Positions 57,059 to 64,000 of a stretch of DNA of 64,000 bases are shown here, in pieces; position 1 is the stretch's first letter; each line of letters opens with the position of its first letter. Origin of the DNA: Leifsonia sp040686855 (GTDB lineage: Bacteria; Actinomycetota; Actinomycetes; Actinomycetales; Microbacteriaceae); assembly GCF_040686855.1 (NCBI RefSeq), contig NZ_JBFBOG010000002.1, positions 1,302,001 through 1,366,000 of the forward strand, read 5' to 3'. The translations under genes and the position numbers were made by a program. The notes below the pieces were generated by a model. The model worked only from the letters and a program-made list of their open reading frames with translations. It did not search any database and had not been told where the DNA came from.

Positions 57059-59341
57059 CGGCGCGACCACCTCGAAACCCGCCGAGAGCAGCACGGCCTC
57101 GCGCGACGACGGGCCGACCAGCAGCTCGAAGTCACCCGGCTCCACCACACGGACGCCGTCCGCGTCGACGATGGTGCAGTCCGCGACCGGCAGCTGGATG
57201 CGCACGCGAGCCGATGCACCGGGCGCGAGCTCGACCTGCCGGTACGCCTTCAGCTCCCGGTCGGTCCAGCTGACGCTGGTCACCGCATCCCGCACGTACA
57301 CCTGGACGGTCTCATGGACAGGACGGTCGCCGGTGTTGCGGACGGTCACCGACGCCTCGATCTGGTCGCCGACGCCGAGCCGTGTCCGGTCGAGCGCCAG
57401 GTCCTCGTACTCCACGGTCGTGTACGACAGGCCCTCGCCGAACGCCCACGCCGGCCGCTGGGTGAGGTCGGCGTAGCGGTCGCCGTGCTGCCCGCGCAGC
57501 TGGTTGTAGTACGTCGGCTGCTGGCCCACGTGCCGGGCGAACGAGATCGGCAGGCGCCCGGAGGGCTCGATCCGGCCGGCCAGGAGCTCGGCGATCGCCT
57601 GTCCGCCGCGCATGCCGGGGTTGGCCGCCCAGACGACGGCCGCGGCGCGTCCCACCGACGGCGGCAGGACGAGCGGCTTGGAGGCGAGGAGCACCACCAC
57701 GACGGGCTTCCCGGTGGCGATCACGGCGTCGAGCAGCGCGTTCTGACCGCCGATCAGCTCCAGCGTCGCGGTCGAGCGGCCCTCTCCGACCAGCTCGATC
57801 CGGTCGCCGACCACGGCGACGACGACATCGGACGCCGAGGCGGCCGCCACCGCGTCGTCGATCAGACCCTGATCCGGCGGAGAAGGCACCACCACCCGTG
57901 GCCGCGGCTGCCCGTCCGGGAAGGTCGCGCCGCGCGGGTCGTCCTCGAGCGTCAGGATGTCGGCCCCGCGGGCGTGCACGAGCTCCCAGCCGTCGATCGC
58001 CTGCAGGCCGTCGAGCACGGTGGTGATCATCTCCCGCGGCTGTCCGTCGAGCCAGCCCGCCTGGCCGGAGCCCCCGGCCCAGTCGCCGAGCTGCGTCTGG
58101 GCGTCGTCCGCGAGCGGGCCGACGAGGGCGACGCGCAGCGGCGCCGACGCAGAGGGAGCAGCAGGCAGCGGCAGCGTCCCGTCGTTCTCGAGCAGCACCA
58201 GCGACCGGCGCGCGATCTCCAGGTTGAGCTCGGCATGAGCGGCACTGCCGACCACCTCGTCCAGCGACGGGGAGGGCAGGCGCGGGTCCTCGAACAGGCC
58301 CAGGTCGAACTTGAGCGTCAAGATACGGGCGACGGCCGTGTCGAAGGCGTCCTCCTCGAGCAACCCCAGCGAGACCGCCTCCAGCGCCCCCTCGAAGAAC
58401 ATCGGCGTGGTCATCACCATGTCATTGCCGGCGCGGACGGCCGCGGCCGCCGCGTGCGCGTAGTCCGGCTGGACCTTCTGCTCCCACACCATGCGGCCGA
58501 CGTTGTCCCAGTCGGTGATGAGCGTGCCGGTGTACCCCCACTCGCCGCGGAGGACGTCGCTGAGCAGCCAGTCGTTCACCGTGATCGGGACGCCGTCCGT
58601 GCTCTGGTAACCGAGCATGAACGTGCGGCAGCCCTCGCGGGCGACGCGCTCGAACGGCGGAAGGAACCAGCTGCGGAGCTTGCGGCGGGAGAGGTCCGCC
58701 TCGCTCGCGTCGCGTCCGCCCTGGGTCTCGGAGTACCCGGCGAAGTGCTTCGCCGTCGCGAGGATGGCAGACGGGTCGTCGAGCCCCGTGCCCTGGTAGC
58801 CGCGGACCATCGCGCTCGCGAGTTCGCCGATGAGGAACGGGTCCTCGCCGAAGGTCTCGCTGATCCGCCCCCAGCGCAGATCGCGGGCGATGCACAGCAC
58901 GGGGGAGAAGGTCCAGTGCACGCCGGTGGCGGCGACCTCCTCTGCGCTCGCGCGGGCGACGCGTTCGATGAGCTCCGCATCCCACGACGCGGCCATCCCG
59001 AGCTGGGTGGGGTAGATCGTCGCCCCCGGCCAGAACGAGTGCCCGTGGATGCAGTCCTCGCCGACGAGCAGCGGGATCCGCAGCCGGGTCTGAGCCGTGA
59101 GCCGGTTGGCCTCCAGGATGCGCTCCGGCGATGTATGCAGGATCGAGCCGGCGTGGCGTCGCAGCACGTGGTCGCGCAGGTCGTCGCGCGCGTCCAGCTG
59201 CAGCATCTGCCCGATCTTCTCCTCCACGGTCATCCGGGAGAGGAGGTCGTCGACGCGTTCCGCCGTGCTGAGGGCGGGGTCCTGATAGGGGAGTGTCTCC
59301 TGTTCGGTCGTGGTGTCGGTCGAGGGGAGCAGCGAGGTCAT
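57056..59341 (-). CDS. GH3 family beta-glucosidase
   Basis: A 761-aa three-domain GH3 enzyme without a signal peptide, so it acts in the cytosol. The (beta/alpha)8 domain (~30-335) contains GEDPFLIGELA, the KH motif in ATAKHFAGY near 200, and the nucleophile Asp in TLITDWDNV near 276. The alpha/beta-sandwich domain (~390-600) and a C-terminal fibronectin-III-like domain (~650-740, VSVTVRNTGDRPVHETVQVY-type sequence) follow. It removes beta-linked glucose or xylose from oligosaccharides. Its ATG overlaps the stop of the permease gene (ATGA), so it belongs to the ABC importer operon. Confidence 0.93.
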   Translation of the reverse strand: MTSLLPSTDTTTEQETLPYQDPALSTAERVDDLLSRMTVEEKIGQMLQLDARDDLRDHVLRRHAGSILHTSPERILEANRLTAQTRLRIPLLVGEDCIHGHSFWPGATIYPTQLGMAASWDAELIERVARASAEEVAATGVHWTFSPVLCIARDLRWGRISETFGEDPFLIGELASAMVRGYQGTGLDDPSAILATAKHFAGYSETQGGRDASEADLSRRKLRSWFLPPFERVAREGCRTFMLGYQSTDGVPITVNDWLLSDVLRGEWGYTGTLITDWDNVGRMVWEQKVQPDYAHAAAAAVRAGNDMVMTTPMFFEGALEAVSLGLLEEDAFDTAVARILTLKFDLGLFEDPRLPSPSLDEVVGSAAHAELNLEIARRSLVLLENDGTLPLPAAPSASAPLRVALVGPLADDAQTQLGDWAGGSGQAGWLDGQPREMITTVLDGLQAIDGWELVHARGADILTLEDDPRGATFPDGQPRPRVVVPSPPDQGLIDDAVAAASASDVVVAVVGDRIELVGEGRSTATLELIGGQNALLDAVIATGKPVVVVLLASKPLVLPPSVGRAAAVVWAANPGMRGGQAIAELLAGRIEPSGRLPISFARHVGQQPTYYNQLRGQHGDRYADLTQRPAWAFGEGLSYTTVEYEDLALDRTRLGVGDQIEASVTVRNTGDRPVHETVQVYVRDAVTSVSWTDRELKAYRQVELAPGASARVRIQLPVADCTIVDADGVRVVEPGDFELLVGPSSREAVLLSAGFEVVAP

Positions 59342-60342
59342 TCGGTGGGACTTTCCGGTGCGGTGCGGACCTGGGTGACGGCGGCGTTGATGTTCATGCC
59401 CTTGCGCTTCATCGCCCGGGCGCGCTCGCCGGCCGAACGGAGGCGCGGGTTGACGTACTCGTCGATCCCGAAGTTGATGAGGGCGAGGGCGACGCCGAGC
59501 AGCGCGATGCAGAGCCCGGCGGGGACGTACCACCACCAGTAGTCGGGGAACGCGTTGTTCTGCTGCGCCCAGAACAGGATGGTTCCCCAGTTCAGGTTCG
59601 ACACCGGGATGACGCCGATGAACGCGAGCGTGGTGAGTCCGAGCACCGCGGCCGTCATGGTGCCGACGAAGCTGGACGCGATGATCGCGAGCAGGTTCGG
59701 CAGCATCTCCACGAGGATGATGCGGTGCAGCGGCTCTCCGTTGGCGCGGGCGGCCTGGATGAAGTCGCGGTTGCGCAGCGACATGGTCTGCGCGCGCAGC
59801 ACGCGGGCGCCCCACGCCCATCCGGTCAGCCCCAGCACGGCGGCGATCAGCCAGAGCGGCGGGTCCTGGAACTGCGACGCGACGATGATCATCAGCGGCA
59901 GCGCCGGGAGGACGAGGAACACGTTCGACAGCGCGGACAGCGACTCGCTCTTCCAGCCGCGGAGGTAGCCCGCCGTCACGCCGACGACGATCGCCACGAC
60001 GGTCGCCATGATCGTCGCGAGGAAGCCGACGACGAGGACGCCGCGGGTGCCGTAGACGAGCTGGCTGAACACGTCCTGGCCGATGTGGGTCGTGCCGAGC
60101 AGGTGCGTGAACGACGGCGGCTGCAGCGTCTCGTCGAGGTGCTGCGCGTTCGGGTCGTAGGGCGCGATCACCGGGGCGAAGATCGCGACGAGCACGAACA
60201 CGCCGAGGATGATCAGCCCGGTGGCCGACTTCCGGTTGCTGAACATCGCCAGCGACGCCTTCAGCTGCGACCAGAAGGTCGCCCGGGACGGTGTCGCCTT
60301 CGGGGCGACGGCCTTCAGGTGGTAGGTGGAGGGGGTCGTCAT
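59338..60342 (-). CDS. ABC transporter permease (DppC/OppC-type)
   Basis: A 334-aa permease. The OppC-type N-terminal tail and first helix are followed by APYDPNAQHLDETLQPPS and LLGTTHIGQDVFSQLVYGTR near residue 85. Five more helices carry the EAA loop with DFIQAARANGEPLHRIILVE near 205. It forms the channel with the DppB-type permease. In this operon the cargo is probably an oligosaccharide, since a beta-glucosidase is coupled to it. Confidence 0.9.
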   Translation of the reverse strand: MTTPSTYHLKAVAPKATPSRATFWSQLKASLAMFSNRKSATGLIILGVFVLVAIFAPVIAPYDPNAQHLDETLQPPSFTHLLGTTHIGQDVFSQLVYGTRGVLVVGFLATIMATVVAIVVGVTAGYLRGWKSESLSALSNVFLVLPALPLMIIVASQFQDPPLWLIAAVLGLTGWAWGARVLRAQTMSLRNRDFIQAARANGEPLHRIILVEMLPNLLAIIASSFVGTMTAAVLGLTTLAFIGVIPVSNLNWGTILFWAQQNNAFPDYWWWYVPAGLCIALLGVALALINFGIDEYVNPRLRSAGERARAMKRKGMNINAAVTQVRTAPESPTE

Positions 60343-60344
60343 GG

Positions 60345-61412
60345 TCAGGCCTCCGTCTGACGGGTGCGCGGGTCGAGGATGGCGTAGGCGATGTCCGCGA
60401 TGATGTTCGCGATGAGCACCGCGAGCACCAGGACGAGGAAGATGCCCTGCATCAGCGCGTAGTCCTTGGCGTTGGTCGCGTTGAGCAGCAGCAGGCCGAT
60501 GCCGGGGTAGGAGAACACCATCTCCATCACGATGGTGCCGCTCACGATGAAGCCGAGGGCCAGCGCGAAGCTCTGGATCTGGGGGAGCACCGCGTTGCGG
60601 GCGGCGTAGCGCCAGAGCACCCGCCGGTTCGGCATGCCCTTCGCCTGCGCGACGGTGATGTAGTCCTCGTCGAGGACGGTCAGCATCATGTTGCGCATAC
60701 CGAGCACCCAGCCGCCGAGAGAGACGACGATGATCGTGAACATCGGGAGCGCGGCGTGCGAGACCACCTGGCCGATGAACTCCCCGTTCCAGCCGGGCTC
60801 GACGCCCAGCTCGTAGGCGTGCCCGGCGGGGAACCAGCCGAGCGTCGTCGAGAAGATCGCGATGAAGATCAGGCCGACCCAGAAGTAGGGCACGGTCCCG
60901 AGGAACGTCGTGGCCGGGATGAACAGGTCGAGCCGGCTTCCGCGCTTCCAGCCGATCACGGCTCCGAGGCACGTCCCCACCAGGAACGAGATCACCGTCG
61001 CGAAACCGACGAGGCCGAGCGTCCACGGCAAGGCGGAGGCGATCGCGTCGCCCACGGGCGCCATGCCGGTGGAGATGGAGACGCCGAGGTTGCCGTGCAG
61101 CAGCATGTTCCAGTAGTCGAGGTACTGCTGCCAGAGCGGCACGGAGTGGTCCACGCCGAACATCAGGCGCAGCGCCTTCTCGGCGTCCGGGGTCAGCTGG
61201 CCCTGGCTGCGCGCCATGTACGCGTCGACGGCGTCGCCCTTCATCAGGCGCGGCAGGAAGAAGTTGATCGTGATCGCTGCCCAGAGGGTGAACGCGTAGA
61301 ACGCGACGCGTCCGCCGATGAAGCGCCACGGGATGCGCGCACGACCGCGCTCGGCGCGCGTGGCGGTCGTGCCGACCAGCGTCGGGTCGAAGCGTGTGGT
61401 CTCAGCGCTCAC
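60345..61412 (-). CDS. ABC transporter permease (DppB/OppB-type)
   Basis: A 355-aa permease with the DppB-type first helix (near residue 30) and a long external loop. Five further helices include YITVAQAKGMPNRRVLWRYA (EAA-like loop) near residue 230. The GTG start at 61412 overlaps the stop of the ATPase gene (GTGA). Only two bases separate its stop from the DppC-type start. Confidence 0.9.
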   Translation of the reverse strand: MSAETTRFDPTLVGTTATRAERGRARIPWRFIGGRVAFYAFTLWAAITINFFLPRLMKGDAVDAYMARSQGQLTPDAEKALRLMFGVDHSVPLWQQYLDYWNMLLHGNLGVSISTGMAPVGDAIASALPWTLGLVGFATVISFLVGTCLGAVIGWKRGSRLDLFIPATTFLGTVPYFWVGLIFIAIFSTTLGWFPAGHAYELGVEPGWNGEFIGQVVSHAALPMFTIIVVSLGGWVLGMRNMMLTVLDEDYITVAQAKGMPNRRVLWRYAARNAVLPQIQSFALALGFIVSGTIVMEMVFSYPGIGLLLLNATNAKDYALMQGIFLVLVLAVLIANIIADIAYAILDPRTRQTEA

Positions 61413-62221
61413 AGCGCACCTCCTGCAGTCTGTGCGGCCAGCGCCCCGAAGTGCTCCTCGGGGTCCGGGGACGCGGCGCGGAGCTCGCGGGTGTAGGGGT
61501 CCTGCGGTCGGAGGATGACCTCGTCGGCGGGTCCCTGCTCCACGATCCGGCCCTGGTTGAGCACGATGATCTCGTCGCTGAAGTGCCGCGCGGTGGCCAG
61601 GTCGTGGGTGATGTAGAGCACCCCGAGCCCTTCCTCGCGCTGCAGATCGGCGAGCAGGTTGAGCACGCCGAGGCGGAGGGACACGTCGAGCATCGACACG
61701 GGCTCGTCCGCGACCAGCAGGGCGGGCCGGGAGGCGAGGGCGCGGGCGATGGCGACGCGCTGGCGCTGGCCGCCGGACAGTTCGTGGGGGCGGCGGTCGA
61801 TCACCGTGTCCGCATCCAGCTGGACGCGGTTCAGCAGGCGCCGCACCTCGTCGTCGACCTCGCCACGCGGCACCACGCGGTCGAGGCGCAGCGGGCGCTC
61901 GATGTGGTGACGGATCGAGTGGGAGGGGTTCAGCGAGGCGAACGGGTCCTGGAAGACCATCCGGAGCTCCTGCCGGTACCGGCGCAGTTTCTTGCCGGAA
62001 CGTGGGACGGGGGAGCCGTCGAGCAACACCTCGCCGCTGGTGGGGGTCTCCAGCTGGGTGAGGATCTTCGCGATCGTGGACTTGCCGCTCCCGGACTGGC
62101 CGACCAGGCCGATGGTCTGGCGCGGGCCGAGCGTGAAGCTGACGTCGTCCAGCGCCTTCAGCTGGCCGGAGCCGCGGACGTTGTAGATCTTGGTGACGTT
62201 CCTGAACTCGAGCGTCGTCAT
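61409..62221 (-). CDS. ABC transporter ATP-binding protein (DppF/OppF-type)
   Basis: A 270-aa ATPase. Walker A is GQSGSGKSTIAK near residue 38, the Q-loop RMVFQDPFASLNPSH near 88, the signature LSGGQRQRVAIARAL near 145 and Walker B LLVADEPVSMLDVSL near 165. It lacks the C-terminal cysteine cluster often found in oligopeptide-type ATPases. The ATG overlaps the stop of the other ATPase gene (ATGA). Confidence 0.9.
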   Translation of the reverse strand: MTTLEFRNVTKIYNVRGSGQLKALDDVSFTLGPRQTIGLVGQSGSGKSTIAKILTQLETPTSGEVLLDGSPVPRSGKKLRRYRQELRMVFQDPFASLNPSHSIRHHIERPLRLDRVVPRGEVDDEVRRLLNRVQLDADTVIDRRPHELSGGQRQRVAIARALASRPALLVADEPVSMLDVSLRLGVLNLLADLQREEGLGVLYITHDLATARHFSDEIIVLNQGRIVEQGPADEVILRPQDPYTRELRAASPDPEEHFGALAAQTAGGAL

Positions 62222-63042
62222 CGGACCACCACTCCTCTCTCGCCGGTGAGCCGCGGGAACGACCGCAGCAGGGTCCGCGTGTACTCGTGCTGCGGGTTCG
62301 TCCAGATCTGCTCGGCGGTCGCGAGTTCGACGATCTCGCCCTCGCGCATGATGGCGATCCGGTCGCTGATCTCCAGCAGCAGCGGGAGGTCGTGCGTGAT
62401 GAAGACGACGGAGAACCCGAAGTCGTGGCGGAGCTGCGAGATCTGCTTCAGGATCTCGCGCTGCACGAGCACGTCGAGCGCGGTGGTCGGCTCGTCCATC
62501 ACCATCAGCTGGGGGCGAAGAGCGAGGGCCATCGCGATCATGACGCGCTGGCGCATGCCACCGGAGAGCTCGTGGGGATACGACTTGATCCGCTGGCCGC
62601 CGACCTTGACGATCTCCAGGAGTTCGATGACGGCCGCGCGGCGCTCCTGCCGGCTCATCCGCGGGCGGTGCACGCGGAACGCGTCGTCGAGCTGGGAGCC
62701 GATCGTGGCGACCGGGTTGAGCGCGTTCATCGCGCCCTGGAAGACCATCGAGACCTTGTCCCAGCGGAAGCGGCGCATCTGCTCCGCGTCGAGGGAGTCG
62801 ATGGCGATGTCCTCGCCGCCCTCGTCGTGGAAGACGACGCTGCCGCTGGTGATGACCGCGGGCGGCTTGAGGAGGCGCTGCACGCCGTAGGCGAGGGTGG
62901 TCTTGCCGCAGCCGCTCTCGCCGGCCAGGCCGACGATCTCGCCGCGTTTGATGTCGAGGGTGACGTTCTTGACCGCCGCGACCGGCGGATCCACGTCGTA
63001 CACGACCGAGAAGTCGCGTACGGAGAGAAGGGAGTCTGTCAT
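62218..63042 (-). CDS. ABC transporter ATP-binding protein (DppD/OppD-type)
   Basis: A 274-aa ATPase. Walker A is GESGCGKTTLAY near residue 40, the Q-loop SMVFQGAMNALNPV near 97, the signature LSGGMRQRVMIAMAL near 157 and Walker B LMVMDEPTTALDVLV near 177. It pairs with the DppF-type ATPase as a heterodimer. The ATG at 63042 has AGGAAAG 7 bases upstream. Confidence 0.9.
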   Translation of the reverse strand: MTDSLLSVRDFSVVYDVDPPVAAVKNVTLDIKRGEIVGLAGESGCGKTTLAYGVQRLLKPPAVITSGSVVFHDEGGEDIAIDSLDAEQMRRFRWDKVSMVFQGAMNALNPVATIGSQLDDAFRVHRPRMSRQERRAAVIELLEIVKVGGQRIKSYPHELSGGMRQRVMIAMALALRPQLMVMDEPTTALDVLVQREILKQISQLRHDFGFSVVFITHDLPLLLEISDRIAIMREGEIVELATAEQIWTNPQHEYTRTLLRSFPRLTGERGVVVR

Positions 63043-63121
63043 GGTGTCGCTTTCCTGCTGTCCGCGGAGGGTCCGGGGCGGGTGCGGCCGGGGGAGCCGC
63101 ACCCGCCTCGGATGTCGGTGA

Positions 63122-64000
63122 CTACTTGCCTGCGGGCTTCAGGTTCATCAGCACCTGGACGGCCGACGGCTGGGTCGGGTCGGCGGTCGCGTACTGGTCC
63201 TTCTCGCTGGGCCAGCCGGTGAACTTCCGGGTGTTGTACTGGGCCAGCTGCGGGTGGGTGCCGATCGCGATGGCCGGGACGTCCTCCACGAAGATCTTCT
63301 GCAGCTTCTCGAGGGCGGCGGTGCGGGCGCTGTCGTCGGACGCCTGGGCGTACTCCTTCAGCAGGGCGGTGGCCTCCGGGTTGCTGTAGCGACCGAAGTT
63401 GTCCGAGACCTTGCCGTCGGCGGCCTGGTCGAGGTAGCTCGAGTTCATGACGTCGTCGTAGATGTGCCACGGGTTCGAGCCGGAGCCGGTCCAGTGCAGG
63501 GCCGCGTCGAAGTTGCCGGACGCCATGTTGGCGAACCAGGTGTCCGCATCCGGGGTCGCGACCTTGGCGTCGGCGCCCAGGGTGCTCTTGATCTGGGTCG
63601 CCGCCAGCTGGATGCCGGTGACGTAGTCGTTCCAGCCCTGCGGGTCCTGCAGGGTGAAGGAGACCGGAGTGCCCTTCGGGTCGATCAGGGCGCCGTCCTT
63701 CCAGGTGTAGCCGGCGTCGGTCAGGACCTTCTTGGCGGCGTCGACGTCGATCTTGAAGGTCTGGTCCTTGTACTCGTCGGCGATGTACTGGTCACCGGTC
63801 GGCTGCGGGATGCCCGTCACGTTGGTCAGCTCGGGACCGGCGTTGCCGCGGGCCTTCTCGGCGTGCGCCTTGCGGTCCACGACGAGGTTCACGGCCTTGC
63901 GGAACGCGACGTCGTTGAACGGGGCCTTGGTCGTGTTGACCACGATCATGTCCGGGCTCAGGACGTTGGCGCCCCAGAACACGTTGTGCTTCGGGTCCTT
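63122..64000 (-). CDS. ABC transporter substrate-binding protein, family 5, partial (N-terminus beyond window)
   Basis: The C-terminal ~292 residues of an oligopeptide-type (family 5) binding protein; the signal peptide and first domain lie to the right of the window, and the frame is open to the edge. Typical features are NTTKAPFNDVAFRKAVNLVV and the repeating DVDAAKKVLTDAGYTWKDG-like segment. WTGSGSNPWHIYDDVM, rich in aromatic residues, lies in the ligand-facing part. Family 5 proteins bind peptides, but also cello- or xylo-oligosaccharides. The downstream ATPases, permeases and GH3 enzyme make a sugar ligand likelier. It is the promoter-proximal member visible here. Confidence 0.88.
   Translation of the reverse strand, partial: KDPKHNVFWGANVLSPDMIVVNTTKAPFNDVAFRKAVNLVVDRKAHAEKARGNAGPELTNVTGIPQPTGDQYIADEYKDQTFKIDVDAAKKVLTDAGYTWKDGALIDPKGTPVSFTLQDPQGWNDYVTGIQLAATQIKSTLGADAKVATPDADTWFANMASGNFDAALHWTGSGSNPWHIYDDVMNSSYLDQAADGKVSDNFGRYSNPEATALLKEYAQASDDSARTAALEKLQKIFVEDVPAIAIGTHPQLAQYNTRKFTGWPSEKDQYATADPTQPSAVQVLMNLKPAGK

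Noticed and set aside
1..64000. CRISPR arrays, tRNA or rRNA genes, integrases, transposases, phage genes
   Set aside because: None was recognised on reading. The direct repeats seen have two to four copies with no spacer regularity, and no attachment-site context is present.

Overview
The window is very GC-rich, densely packed bacterial chromosome from a high-GC Gram-positive. Gene content points to an actinobacterium of the family Microbacteriaceae, probably Leifsonia-like. Supporting features are a HAIR heat-shock operator, an IdeR/DtxR iron box, separate LigD-type polymerase and ATP-dependent ligase genes, MmyB-type and ROK regulators, and many leaderless-looking starts. The genus is an inference. 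I see no rRNA, tRNA, CRISPR array, insertion sequence or prophage. About 66 protein genes are supported, two of them cut by the window edges. Fourteen neighbouring pairs are joined by 4-base ATGA or GTGA stop/start overlaps, so operons are tight and probably translationally coupled. No stretch above 300 bases lacks a gene.

Left part (1-16.4 kb): a DUF2252 protein, a HerA-type ATPase, a SHOCT/AI-2E transporter pair, and a coupled set (terpene-cyclase-fold protein, histidine phosphatase, NAD(P)H-hydrate dehydratase). A divergent MmyB regulator/SDR pair shares a 21-bp palindrome. A lower-GC two-gene cassette at 8.3-9.7 kb encodes a secreted protein plus a small two-helix membrane protein, and is the best candidate for an undescribed system. 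It is followed by an AlkZ-like protein, a GH15 glycosidase, an AsnC/Lrp regulator facing DUF2000, and an aldo/keto reductase.

Middle (16.4-41.8 kb): a ClpC-type unfoldase sits behind a SigH/SigR-like promoter overlapping a HAIR element. Next come a bifunctional penicillin-binding protein, an HD protein coupled to a glycosylase-like protein, and an alcohol dehydrogenase coupled to a Nudix hydrolase. Then come small membrane proteins, a lipase maturation factor, an EEP nuclease/isochorismatase pair, the LigD polymerase and ligase (convergent), and an iron-regulated SIP-domain protein. The section closes with SDR, HEXXH and flavoprotein genes coupled in a row, a crotonase, and a TPM-PspA-arginase operon.

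Right part (41.8-64 kb): two carbohydrate-uptake operons dominate. One (42.5-49.3 kb) is ROK regulator, solute-binding protein, two permeases, a GH4 phosphoglycosidase and a BadF-type sugar kinase, which suggests import, phosphorylation and hydrolysis of a beta-glycoside. The other (57-64 kb) pairs a complete oligopeptide-type ABC importer with a GH3 beta-glucosidase, which suggests it carries oligosaccharides. Between them lie an epimerase, a mechanosensitive channel, an alpha/beta hydrolase, msrB-msrA, an ABC-2 exporter and rlmC.

Regulatory reading: at least ten starts carry a TANNNT-like -10 box only 6-7 bases upstream, the signature of leaderless mRNAs. In three places the TAG stop codon of the upstream gene is itself the first half of the next gene's -10 box.
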